Origin: Planctomycetota bacterium
GTDB lineage: Bacteria > Planctomycetota > Phycisphaerae > Phycisphaerales > UBA1924
DNA length: 64,000 nucleotides
Direction: 5' to 3'
NCBI GenBank assembly: GCA_017303555.1
Contig: JAFLCN010000009.1
Location: 1 to 64,000, forward strand
Below the pieces are notes generated by a model. The model did no database searches, had not been told where the DNA came from, and saw nothing but the letters and a program-made list of their open reading frames with translations. The position numbers were made by a program, and so were the translations under genes. Positions 17,726 through 25,803 of the stretch are shown piece by piece (positions within the stretch are counted from its first letter, which is position 1; every line of letters starts with the position of its first letter).

Positions 17726-18706
17726 ATGCAGTCAGAGCCCGTTGTGATACGCGAGAAGACGTGGAAGTACTGGCTGATCGGCGGAACGATGATCGCGCCG
17801 GGGGCGGATCGGTTTTGGAAACTGCACGGCTACACGCGTCGGCGGCGAGCGGGGCTGTTCGGGATGCTGGGAATGCTCGGCGCGGGATTGCCTTTGTTTC
17901 TCATCCTGTTTCCGCCCGCCACCCTGGGATGGGGCAAGCACGGCTTTGCGATGATGGGCTTTTGGATGGTCTTGCCGGGGCTGGTGGTGTATTTGGCGCT
18001 GCGCTTGCTTCTTCTGCCCATGTTTGTGTACGGAGCGTGGATGGCGAGCCGGATCCGGCGCGCGGACGGGCGGGTGTGCTGGGAATGCGGGAAGGATGTT
18101 GGCGAAGGTGCGGAGGGGACGTGCGGGTGCGGCGAGAATTGGAAAGCGGATGCGCTCCGCCTTTTCTGGATAGCGTGCGGGCTTTTGCCGGCGACGGTGC
18201 GCGGGGTGCGCGAGGCGCGGTTTGCGGTTGGGGGCGAACTGGAACCCCCGGCGGTCTCGTTCGTTGCGCGGCTGTTTTCCGGCTTGCCCCGCGATCAGTT
18301 GTCGGCGTGGCAGGAACGACCCCTCACGCTGAAGTGGCTGAAGAGTGCTCAGTGGCGGGGCGGGGCGATCTCGATGCTGCCCTTTGCGGTGCTGGTTCTT
18401 GCGACGGCGCTCTTGGCCGGCACGCTGAAGGATGGGCGGCTGTGGATTTTTGTGAGCGGCATGATCGTGTTGGGTGCTGGGGCCGTCGTCGGGCAGTTTG
18501 CGATTTTGCGGTGGAATCTCAGGCGAGCGGTGAAGCTGGCGCGCGAGAACGTGCGCAATGCTGATGGATTGATCTGCACCGACTGCGGGTTCGTGCTGCG
18601 TGGGCTGGCGGAGAAGGATCGCTGCCCGGAGTGCGGCATCGAGTTTCGAGCCGACGAAGTGCGCGGGTTTTTTCGGGCGAGCGGGATTTTGGAAGCTGGG
18701 AAGTAG
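17726..18706 (+). CDS. membrane protein with two zinc ribbons
   Basis: 326 residues from ATG 17726 (MQSEPVVIREKTWKYW). Family not recognised. Two hydrophobic helices lie at about 46-64 and 75-95, and two more in the second half (FAVLVLATALLAG; IFVSGMIVLGAGAVVGQFAIL). A zinc ribbon CWECG...CGCG (C118, C121, C133, C135) sits in a loop. A second, CTDCG...CPECG (C284, C287, C300, C303), ends the protein; this CTxCGxxLRGL...CPECG form is frequent in planctomycete membrane proteins. Function unknown. It ends 18 bases before the tadA tail/repeat on the other strand. Confidence 0.75.
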   Translation: MQSEPVVIREKTWKYWLIGGTMIAPGADRFWKLHGYTRRRRAGLFGMLGMLGAGLPLFLILFPPATLGWGKHGFAMMGFWMVLPGLVVYLALRLLLLPMFVYGAWMASRIRRADGRVCWECGKDVGEGAEGTCGCGENWKADALRLFWIACGLLPATVRGVREARFAVGGELEPPAVSFVARLFSGLPRDQLSAWQERPLTLKWLKSAQWRGGAISMLPFAVLVLATALLAGTLKDGRLWIFVSGMIVLGAGAVVGQFAILRWNLRRAVKLARENVRNADGLICTDCGFVLRGLAEKDRCPECGIEFRADEVRGFFRASGILEAGK

Positions 18707-18723
18707 AGGAGTGCCGCGCAAGC

Positions 18724-18770
18724 TCACCCACCCCCAACCCCCTCCCTCGGGGAGGGGGCTCCGGAGGCTG
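18724..18770. repeat. PPTPSLREG-type palindromic repeat forming the tadA 3' end
   Basis: CCCCCTCCC-tcg-GGGAGGGGG (18738-18758) with the family flanks. On the minus strand it is read as the last residues of TadA (SGAPSPREGVGGG). Confidence 0.85.
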
Positions 18771-19218
18771 CGCGGAGGGTGCGGAAGAAAGAGGTGAGAA
18801 GCTCGGCGGATTCGGCGCTGAGCAGGCCTCGGATGACTTCGCAGCGGTGGTTGAGGCGCGGGTCTTCGAGCAGGTTCATGAGCGTGCCGGCGGCGCCGGC
18901 TTTGGGGTCGGGCGCAGCGAAGACGACGCGGGGGATGCGGGCGTTGACGATGAGGCCGGCGCACATGGGGCAGGGCTCGAGGGTGATGTAGAGCGTGCAG
19001 CGTTCGAGGCGCCAGTCGTTGATTGCTTTGCAGGCTTGCTGGATCGCGAGAAACTCGGCGTGGGCGAAGGGGGACTTGTCGCATTCGCGGCGGTTGTGCG
19101 CTTCGGCGAGGATTTGGTCGTCGCGCGTGATGACGGCGCCGACGGGGACTTCGCCCATTGCCGCGGCGGCGCGGGCGAGGTCGAGGGCGCGGAGCATGTG
19201 GTCGTGATCGGAAGGCAT
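18724..19218 (-). CDS. tadA: tRNA-specific adenosine deaminase
   Basis: 164 residues from ATG 19218 (MPSDHDHMLRALDLARAAAA). It deaminates adenosine 34 of tRNA-Arg to inosine. Zinc-binding and catalytic residues are H53-A-E55 (FAHAEF) and PC83PMC86. MGEVPVGAVI and the TLYITLEPCPMC block are typical of TadA. The final 13 residues (SGAPSPREGVGGG) are not family sequence but translation of a dispersed palindromic repeat that supplies the stop codon. A TTCACCACAGAGG repeat arm lies immediately upstream of the start. Confidence 0.93.
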   Translation of the reverse strand: MPSDHDHMLRALDLARAAAAMGEVPVGAVITRDDQILAEAHNRRECDKSPFAHAEFLAIQQACKAINDWRLERCTLYITLEPCPMCAGLIVNARIPRVVFAAPDPKAGAAGTLMNLLEDPRLNHRCEVIRGLLSAESAELLTSFFRTLRAASGAPSPREGVGGG

Positions 19219-19228
19219 GAAGAGTTCA

Positions 19229-19383
19229 CCACAGAGGCACAGAGACACGGAGAAGAGAGGAGTGAGAGATTTGGGATGAGAGGGAGTCGAGCGAAGGGAT
19301 GCGACGGATTTGAAGAGGCGAGAAAGGATGGCTGTAATTCATCATCCGATTTCCGGCTTTCTCTGTGCCTCGGTGTCTCTGTG
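19229..19383. repeat. CACAGAGGCACAGAGACAC inverted arms
   Basis: Left arm 19229-19255 (CACAGAGGCACAGAGACAC then GGAG). Right arm 19358-19383 is the inverse (CTCTGTGCCTCGGTGTCTC). About 100 bases separate them. The pair fills the space between tadA and tatC. Related arms occur at 20567-20615, 21632-21680 and 22432-22570. Confidence 0.7.
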
Positions 19384-19393
19384 GAGAATGCCT

Positions 19394-20524
19394 TCAGCCT
19401 TCCGCGGGTTCGCCGTCGCGCTCCTTGCCTCGGTCGTGCGCGAGTTTGGAGGCGGGGAAGAGGCGGAGCATGATGATGCCGAACTCGTAGAGGAGCCAGA
19501 GCGGGGCCATGAGGATGACCATGCTGATAGGGTCGGGTGGTGTGAGCAGAGCGGCGATGATGGCGATGATGAAGAGCGCGTGCTTGCGGTACTGCGAAAG
19601 GAACGCGGGCGTCACGATGCCGACCCAGCCGAGGAGAAGGACGACGACGGGAAGCTGGAAGCCCGCGGCGAATGCGAGCGCGAGGCCGAGGAAGCTATCG
19701 ACCCATTCCTGGATGCGGGGTTGAAGGACGATTCCGGTCGAGGTGGAGAGCGCGGTGGAATAGATTGCGACAGCGCCGCTTGGCATCGCGAGCGCGAGGC
19801 GGAGCTCTTTCAGTTCGGAGTTGAACCACGCATCGCCCGGTTTGGGCGCGGGCGGATCAGCGGTGAGCACGGGGAGCGAGAGGAGCGAGACATTCGCGGG
19901 GAGCGGCGCGACGGTCGGCTTTTCCGGGCTGACGGTTGCGCCGAAGTGGACGAAGAAGTGCAGCATGACGGGGAGCACGACGAAGTAGAGGAAGAGCGTC
20001 GAGAGGATCGCGAGCACCAGGCTCATCGGGAGGAGCATGGTGACGAAGCGCTGCTCGTGCCGGTGCAGACCGGGCGCGATGAACTTCCAGGCCTGCCAGA
20101 GGATCCAGGGAAAGCCGAGCAGGATCGCGGCGACCGTCGAGATTTTGAGATAGGTGAAGAACGTCTCGAACATGCCGGTTGCGAGCATGCTCGGCGACAA
20201 ACCTTCGGCGCGGAGCGCGCGCTGCACGGGCCAGATGAGCCAGTTGAGGATTGTCGGGCCGTAATAGAGGCTGACGAGGAAGAAGACCAGGATGCCGACG
20301 ATGGCGTGGATAAAGCGGGTGCGCAGTTCTTCGAGGTGATCGCCCAGGGACATCACGCCCTGCGCGTTGGACGGTTGGCGTTTGGCGAGGCGCTTTTCGA
20401 TGATCGTCGGCGGAGGAGGGGGTGGCTCCGACCGGTGGGCCGAGGGCGGCTCGTGATCCATGATGGCGCGACGATCCTCGGGTCGAATTGCGGGTGTTGA
20501 AGAGGATTCGGACGGGTCGTCCAT
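19394..20524 (-). CDS. tatC: twin-arginine translocase subunit TatC
   Basis: 376 residues from ATG 20524 (ATG 20464 is an alternative with a GAGGA upstream). Core subunit of the Tat system that exports folded proteins with RR signal peptides. SLGDHLEELRTRFIHAI is the conserved TatC start. Hydrophobic helices follow, with FPWILWQAWKFIAPGL and RKHALFIIAIIAALLTPPDP characteristic of the family. It is longer than usual because of a proline-rich cytoplasmic N-terminus (about 55 residues) and a periplasmic insertion (about VSPEKPTVAPLP to DAWFNSELKELR). tatA is not nearby. Confidence 0.93.
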   Translation of the reverse strand: MDDPSESSSTPAIRPEDRRAIMDHEPPSAHRSEPPPPPPTIIEKRLAKRQPSNAQGVMSLGDHLEELRTRFIHAIVGILVFFLVSLYYGPTILNWLIWPVQRALRAEGLSPSMLATGMFETFFTYLKISTVAAILLGFPWILWQAWKFIAPGLHRHEQRFVTMLLPMSLVLAILSTLFLYFVVLPVMLHFFVHFGATVSPEKPTVAPLPANVSLLSLPVLTADPPAPKPGDAWFNSELKELRLALAMPSGAVAIYSTALSTSTGIVLQPRIQEWVDSFLGLALAFAAGFQLPVVVLLLGWVGIVTPAFLSQYRKHALFIIAIIAALLTPPDPISMVILMAPLWLLYEFGIIMLRLFPASKLAHDRGKERDGEPAEG

Positions 20525-20566
20525 CGCGGAAGGGTAGTTGTGGGGACGCGGCAGGGGCTTTGAGAT

Positions 20567-20700
20567 GTTCACAGAGAGAACGCGAAGGGGCGGAGGTTGC
20601 GGAGTTGCGCGGAGAGGGAAAGGGGAAAAGCAGAAGGCGGGACTCTTCCCCCAAACTCTCCCCTCAACCCCTGCGCTCGGGGAAGGGGCTTCGGAAAAAG
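20567..20700. repeat. degenerate dispersed repeats upstream of tatC
   Basis: 20567-20615 (CACAGAGAGAACGCGAAG...GCGGAGAG) is the inverse of 21632-21680 (CTCCGCG...GCGTTCTCTCTGT). 20645-20700 is a worn copy of the PPTPSLREG-type palindrome (TTCCCCCAA...GGGGAAGGGGCTTCGG). Confidence 0.6.
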
Positions 20701-20870
20701 GCGAGAGAAGACGGATTTGGACTTGGGTCGGTGGTTGAGGTGGGATTCTGTGTGGTTGTGTCGGGCAGTTTGGTGGTATTTCGGTGACGGGTGAATCCGC
20801 CGGGCGCATCTCCGGAACAAGAGGGGTGGGGATGGCGGGTGGGGAGCGGCAGTCTCGTTAGAAGTCTGGG

Positions 20871-21488
20871 ATGAACGACGAACGACGCGAAAGCTCGGAG
20901 CTGGATTTGGTTCTGCCTTTGGAGGCGGAACAGCGGAGCGTTGCGCGCCCGGCGTTGCGGCTCAGCGCCGACGATCACGAAGAACTGAAGCGGCTGTGGG
21001 AAGAGAACCGGCGCTGGGTTGCGGCGTTGTTATTGACGCACAAGCCGCGCTGGGCCGACCTCGAAGATCTGCTGCAAGAAGTTGCGACGACGCTGGTGGG
21101 CAAGGGACACGAGATCCGCGATGCGGCGTTGCTGAAGCCCTGGTTGCGCACCGTCGCGACCAACGTGGCGCGGCTGGCGGCGCGGCGGGGCAAACTGCGA
21201 TTGCATGGCTCGCTCGATGCGCCCGATACGGATGGCGGCCCGGAGAACGAGAGCGAGCCGATGCCGAGCGCCACGCCGACTCGCCGCGAAGAGGCGGCGC
21301 GATTGCTGGACCTGGCGAGAAAGCTGCCGGATGGATATCGCGAGCCGCTTCTTTTGAAGAGCGTGCATGGCTTGAGTTACCGGCAGATCGGGAACATCCT
21401 GGGGATTCCGGAAACGACGGTCGAGACGCGGATCGCACGCGGGCGGAAGCAGCTTCGTGAAATGGCGGAGCAAGAAACAAAGAGCTGA
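20871..21488 (+). CDS. ECF-type RNA polymerase sigma factor
   Basis: 205 residues. Region 2 is visible in ELKRLWEENRRWVAALLLTH and DLEDLLQEVATTLV, with LLKPWLRTVATNVARLAAR as the promoter -10 contact helix. Region 4 is YREPLLLKSVHGLSYRQIG then ILGIPETTVETRIARGRKQL, a helix-turn-helix. A following membrane protein with anti-sigma character (21813) and a secreted PDZ protein (22655) suggest an envelope-stress-type circuit, which is inference. Between sigma and anti-sigma lie 324 bases of repeats, so they may not be tightly coupled. Confidence 0.88.
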   Translation: MNDERRESSELDLVLPLEAEQRSVARPALRLSADDHEELKRLWEENRRWVAALLLTHKPRWADLEDLLQEVATTLVGKGHEIRDAALLKPWLRTVATNVARLAARRGKLRLHGSLDAPDTDGGPENESEPMPSATPTRREEAARLLDLARKLPDGYREPLLLKSVHGLSYRQIGNILGIPETTVETRIARGRKQLREMAEQETKS

Positions 21489-21492
21489 GGGC

Positions 21493-21680
21493 GATGGGGG
21501 ATGTCGGATGTGGGATGGCGGATGTACGAGCCATGCGCTGATCGCGGTCAGTAGCAGCGGCTTCAGTTCAGAGGACGTTTAGGACCGGGCCGATCACTGC
21601 CCGTGCGTTTCCGCCATTCCCGAGAACGATTTTTCTCCGCGTTACTCCGCAAACTCCGCCACCCTGCGTTCTCTCTGTTG
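21493..21680. repeat. degenerate heptamer array and inverted CACAGAG-family arm
   Basis: 21493-21527 is a worn GGATGTC array. 21632-21680 mirrors 20567-20615 in opposite orientation, so the two arms flank the sigma gene. No gene is seen in 21489-21812. Confidence 0.5.
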
Positions 21681-21812
21681 AGTCATGAATTATCGGTGCC
21701 ACGGGGCGAGAAACAGGCAGTTTTCCGGACGTTTTCATCTCTGGGGACGAAAGCAATTCGGACGGAGCGGGTCGGTTCGCGCATCTTGGTGTGATGGAAG
21801 GGCGGAGTTTTT

Positions 21813-22424
21813 ATGAGCATGCCGGAAAAAGACATCTTGATCAGCCGCGTGGTGGATGGGGTGGCGGGCGCGGGCGACTGGGTGGAGCTGGACATGATCG
21901 GCGCGGCGGATTCGTCGCTGTGGCGCGAGCTGGCGCAGGCGCAGCGGGATAAGCAGTTGCTCGATGGCGCTGTGGGCGAAGCGATTTCGATCGCGGACAT
22001 GGTGGACCTGCCCCGCAACGAGTGGCAGGCGCGTCGGCTGAGCGTGCCGCAGTGGGCGGGCTGGGCGACGGCGGCGGTGCTGGCGCTTGCGATGTTCGTG
22101 ATGCCCAGGACCAAGTCAACGGATGTTGGAATGAACACGGCGGGCCTGGTCTCGCCGATGACGGCGGAAGAGCAGTCGCCGGATGCGGCGTTGAACTCGT
22201 ATCTGGCCAAGGGCAAGGACGAGGGCCGCGTGATTCGTCAGTTGCCGGAGTTTGTGGTGCTCGAGTCGAAGCCCGCGGCGGATGGGCGCGGATATGACGT
22301 TGTGTATCTGCGGCAGATTGTCGAGCGGGCGCGGGTGGAGAGCGTGAACAGCTATCAGGTGGACGATGCGGGGCGCAAGCTGCCCTTGCCGGTCAAGGTG
22401 ATCGAGCCGAAGAAGCCGGTGTAA
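21813..22424 (+). CDS. probable membrane anti-sigma factor
   Basis: 203 residues starting MSMPEKDILISRVVDGVAGA, preceded by GGCGGAG. The first 75 residues are cytoplasmic, acidic and helical, like the sigma-binding part of anti-sigma factors (ISRVVDGVAGAGDWVELDMI resembles the ILSRLLDGELDAAE-type opening). One transmembrane helix is visible at about 79-97 (WAGWATAAVLALAMFVM). The outer part is about 105 residues. No zinc-binding HxxxCxxC motif is seen. The anti-sigma role rests on position after the sigma gene and on architecture. A CACAGAG-family repeat follows directly. Confidence 0.55.
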   Translation: MSMPEKDILISRVVDGVAGAGDWVELDMIGAADSSLWRELAQAQRDKQLLDGAVGEAISIADMVDLPRNEWQARRLSVPQWAGWATAAVLALAMFVMPRTKSTDVGMNTAGLVSPMTAEEQSPDAALNSYLAKGKDEGRVIRQLPEFVVLESKPAADGRGYDVVYLRQIVERARVESVNSYQVDDAGRKLPLPVKVIEPKKPV

Positions 22425-22431
22425 GGGCAAG

Positions 22432-22570
22432 TTCACCGCAGAGTCGCAGAGGACACAGAGAGAGACAGGAAGAGTCCAAGTCACTTGAACGCCACGGCCG
22501 TGTCCTTCGTGTGTACTCGGATCGATGGCGTTTGCTCTGCGATCTTTGCGATCTTTGCGACACGGCGGTG
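22432..22570. repeat. CGCAGAG-type inverted arms
   Basis: Left arm about 22432-22470 (TTCACCGCAGAGTCGCAGAG). Right arm about 22530-22570 inverted (CTCTGCGATCTTTGCG...GGCGGTGA). Same family as the arms at 19229-19383. Confidence 0.55.
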
Positions 22571-22654
22571 AGAACAAATTTGGATACGGAAGCCTCCTCG
22601 GAACGGGGCTTCAGCGACAGAAATCAACGAAGCGAAATTCCTAAGGAGTTTGTT

Positions 22655-23872
22655 ATGGAACTGGTGAAAATGTCAACGAGCAAGGTGTGGACGAAGCGGG
22701 TCGGAATGCTGGGTCTCGGGGTGTGTGCGGCGCTCGCGCTTGCCGCGGGCCGGGTGGGCGATGTGCATTCGCCGGATGAAGAAGAGTCGATCAAGGGCGA
22801 CTTCAGCCAGCCGCTGGATCAGAACCAGGCGGCGGGCCAGGGAGGTAGCCAGGCCGGCAACTTTTCGCGTTCGGTCTCCACGACGGTGGATGGGGGCGAC
22901 ACGTTTGTCGTGACGAACGAGAACGGGAAGGTCACGGTCCAGAAGAACGGCGAGGCGTTGAAGAAGGCGCAGTTCCGGATGAAGGGTCGCTCGATCGAGA
23001 TTCTCGATGGCGACGGCAACGTGGTGAAGACGCTTTCGTCGCCGGGAAACGCCTCGATGCGTCGGCTGGCGGCGCTGGCACCCGCTGCGCCGACGCCGCC
23101 GCCGGCCCAGGGAACGGCGAAGGTGATTGTGCGTGGCGCGCCGAAGGTGATGCTCGGTGTGACGATGACGGATGCCGAGGAGGATGATTCCGAGGGCGCG
23201 ATGCTGCTGAGCGTGACCGAAGGGTTGCCGGCGGCGCAGGCCGGGCTGAAGGCCAAGGACATCGTGGTCGAGGCGGACGGCAAGGCGATCGACGGCGAGG
23301 AGGCGCTGCGTGAGATTCTGAAAACCAAGAACCCGGGCGACGAGCTCCGGGTGAAGGTGCTGCGCAAGGGCGAGAAGCAGGACATCACGGTGAAGCTCGC
23401 GGCGTTCGACGCGACCAAGCTCAACACGATCGTGACGACGACGATCAACGACGACGGCGAGTCGTCCGATTCGGAGGAACTTGTTGAGATCCTGAAGGGC
23501 GTGGAAGAGCAAGTGAAGGCGCAGGTGGAAGCGCTGCGTTCGCAGCTCAACGCGACCGACTGGAACGCGGTGCGCGACCAGGTGAGCGCGGGCCTGGCCG
23601 ATGCGATGAAGCAGCTCGAAGAAGCGCGGGTGCAGGCGGCCGAGGCCGGCACTGCCGGCGCGAAGTGGTGGCAGGAACATGGAAAGAACTTCACCATGCC
23701 CAAGGGCTGGGTGCAGTTCACGCAGCCGACGCCTCCTCCGGCTCCGCCGGCGCACATGGGCGGCGCGGCGATGCGTTCGGATGTCGGCGACAAGCTCGAC
23801 CGGCTGAGCGAGCAGCTCGAGAAGATGAACAAGCGGCTCGATGCGATGGAAAAGCAGATCGAGAAGAAGTAA
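22655..23872 (+). CDS. secreted or envelope PDZ-domain protein
   Basis: 405 residues from ATG 22655, fixed by AAGGAG 6 bases upstream. N-terminal signal segment: KVWTKRVGMLGLGVCAALAL. A low-complexity region follows. The PDZ domain at about 165-251 contains GAMLLSVTEGLPAAQAGLKA and KDIVVEADGKAIDGEEAL. No protease domain accompanies it. The C-terminal 30 residues form a coiled coil (DKLDRLSEQLEKMNKRLDAM). Third gene after sigma and anti-sigma; PDZ domains in such circuits often sense misfolded envelope proteins, but that role is inference. Confidence 0.8.
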   Translation: MELVKMSTSKVWTKRVGMLGLGVCAALALAAGRVGDVHSPDEEESIKGDFSQPLDQNQAAGQGGSQAGNFSRSVSTTVDGGDTFVVTNENGKVTVQKNGEALKKAQFRMKGRSIEILDGDGNVVKTLSSPGNASMRRLAALAPAAPTPPPAQGTAKVIVRGAPKVMLGVTMTDAEEDDSEGAMLLSVTEGLPAAQAGLKAKDIVVEADGKAIDGEEALREILKTKNPGDELRVKVLRKGEKQDITVKLAAFDATKLNTIVTTTINDDGESSDSEELVEILKGVEEQVKAQVEALRSQLNATDWNAVRDQVSAGLADAMKQLEEARVQAAEAGTAGAKWWQEHGKNFTMPKGWVQFTQPTPPPAPPAHMGGAAMRSDVGDKLDRLSEQLEKMNKRLDAMEKQIEKK

Positions 23873-24048
23873 GGCCTTCGCGGCGCCGCCCTTCCGGGCG
23901 GTGTGCGGAGCGCCGAGAAGGAACGAACAGGAAAGAGAGGAACACGGGGGCGAAAGCCCGCTGCCGCGGCAGGCCGGTTCCACACGAGTCATCCCGAGTT
24001 TGCCTGTGCCGAGCTCCCAGCGCCGGCACGGGGAACACCTCCTCACTG

Positions 24049-24085
24049 CCACGGGCCGGTCGGAAGACGGGCCCGTGGTCGTTTT
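24049..24085 (+). terminator. probable terminator after the PDZ gene
   Basis: CCACGGGC (24049-24056) and GCCCGTGG (24071-24078), followed by TCGTTTTC. 23873-24194 holds no gene but several GC palindromes (CCGCCC-ttcc-GGGCGG; CTGCCGCGGCAG at 23961-23972). Confidence 0.45.
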
Positions 24086-24194
24086 CGCGCGGGGACGGGA
24101 AATCCGGAACACCACCGAGCGGATTCGGCACGCGGACTCTTGACGGATGTGCGATACTGCTCGGGCGAGGATGGGTCCGTACGGAGCGCGGACG

Positions 24195-25148
24195 ATGCGA
24201 CGCCGGGGTTTCACGCTGGTTGAACTGCTTGTGGTGATCGCGATCATCGCGGTTTTGATATCGCTTCTGGTGCCCGGCTTGAAGATGGCGCGATCGAGCG
24301 CGATGGGCACCAAGTGCCTGGCGAACTTGAAGCCGCAGATTGGCGCCTGGCAGATGTACGCCGATGACTGGAAGATCTTTCCGCTGCCCCGGAGCAGGGA
24401 CATGGTGAAGTGGTTCCCGGCGGGCTCGAAGTACCCGCCGGAAGGGGCGCCGCTGGGGCTGACCTCCAGTCTGACGTGGTCGTACGGAGGGGCCCACTGG
24501 TTCGGAACCACGCACATCGATGGGCAGAAGTACTACACCTCGCCCACACCTCAGCTCGACCCGCTGCGGCCGATCAATCCGTATGTCTCCGGCGATCGGG
24601 CGATTCAATCGAAGCTGGACACGTTTCGTTGCCCGGCGGATGACGGGAATCGCGACACGGTGACGATGACGCCGACGATCATCGTGGAGGAGGGGGAGAA
24701 GCAAACGGGGCGGAAGCCGGTGGGGGCGCTCGGCAGGACGATGTTTCTGCAGACGGGGACGAGCTACGAGGCGAACGACTGGATGTACTGCCTTCCGGGG
24801 TCGTGGCGGGGGATCGAGTCGGAAACGGACCCAAAGGCGAAGAACTTTGCGTGGTGGCTGGGCCCGCAGCATTTGGTGACGGTTCCGTCACGGTTCGTGG
24901 TGCTGGGTGATACGGGATCGATGGCCGCGGGAAGGTATTCGATGGACTACCTGGGCCAGAACCCGACGCGTCACGGCTGGTGGCACGGGGTGATGGGAGG
25001 GAACCTGGCGTTCATGGACGGGTCGGCGCGGTACACGCAGATGGGAGACATGACGACCTCGTCGTACTCGTTCTACATGGATGAGGGGAAGCACGCGGGC
25101 GTGGACAAGGATGGGAAGCCGAGCGCGCGGCGGATCAATAAGTGGTAG
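24195..25148 (+). CDS. type II secretion/type IV-pilin-like pseudopilin
   Basis: 317 residues from ATG 24195 (MRRRGFTLVELLVVIAIIAV), preceded by GGAG at 8 bases. The prepilin peptidase site is G-FTLVE with Glu at mature position 5, and the hydrophobic helix ends VLISLLVPGL. The long C-terminal domain with CPADDG, YEANDWMYCLPGSW and a late VVLGDTGSM...HGVMGGNLAFMDGSARY segment matches the large planctomycete H-X9-DG-type pseudopilin family (here NLAFMDGS). These form short pseudopili or cell-surface structures. No secretion-machine genes are adjacent. Confidence 0.9.
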   Translation: MRRRGFTLVELLVVIAIIAVLISLLVPGLKMARSSAMGTKCLANLKPQIGAWQMYADDWKIFPLPRSRDMVKWFPAGSKYPPEGAPLGLTSSLTWSYGGAHWFGTTHIDGQKYYTSPTPQLDPLRPINPYVSGDRAIQSKLDTFRCPADDGNRDTVTMTPTIIVEEGEKQTGRKPVGALGRTMFLQTGTSYEANDWMYCLPGSWRGIESETDPKAKNFAWWLGPQHLVTVPSRFVVLGDTGSMAAGRYSMDYLGQNPTRHGWWHGVMGGNLAFMDGSARYTQMGDMTTSSYSFYMDEGKHAGVDKDGKPSARRINKW

Positions 25149-25803
25149 GGGACGTGCGGAGGGAAGCGCGAGCCCCCGGCGGATTCCGAAATGTATTACA
25201 TAACGACATACACAATTAGCGTAGGTTGTGGATGTGGGTTGTGGCGGGGGGGGGTCTAGTGCGGCGCGAGGGCTGGTTGGCGCGGGTGTGATTGCGCATG
25301 AAGGTGCTGTTGCGGGCGCAAATAACCAAAACACGACGCGACGAAATAAAAACGCGGGTGGAGCGACGGTTCGAGGAGGTCGATTGTGAGAAAAGGGGAT
25401 GAGCGAGGGCGGAGATAGGGGTTCTGGCGGGGGAGAGGCGGAGTTCTCGGACGGAAGAATCGTTTGGAGCATGAAAACGTGGGCATCGCAAGCGGTGGAT
25501 GACCTGTGGAAAGAGCCTGTTTTTCGGGCCATGCAACAAATGGGATTGACAGGGGTTAGGCCTCGATGTATGTTGAATGCCGGACAGTTCTCGTCGGGGG
25601 AGTTCGAAGGGAGATTCCTTTTTGGAAGATCTTGAGTCGTTGGTGTGAAGCCGTAGCCGGACGAGAGGCGGTCTCGTCGGCCATGTCTGCTTCATGCAGC
25701 GCAGAACTCCCACGATGGGTTCGGTCTGAATTTTGTGTCTGAAGGACGAGTCTCGTTTGTGCTTTGTGTGTGGTTTGCGCAAACCCTTTTTGGAGGTGTC
25801 TCA
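25149..25803. other. long leader/intergenic region of the first surface-protein gene
   Basis: About 655 bases without a gene. It includes an AT-rich patch near 25190-25220 (TGTATTACATAACGACATAC) and a consensus-like promoter at 25546-25574. The transcript leader would be about 220 bases. Confidence 0.55.
25546..25574 (+). promoter_or_regulatory. sigma-70-type promoter
   Basis: TTGACA (25546-25551), a 17-base spacer, then TATGTT (25569-25574). It matches the -35 box perfectly and the -10 box at four of six positions, upstream of the 744-residue protein gene. Confidence 0.5.
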
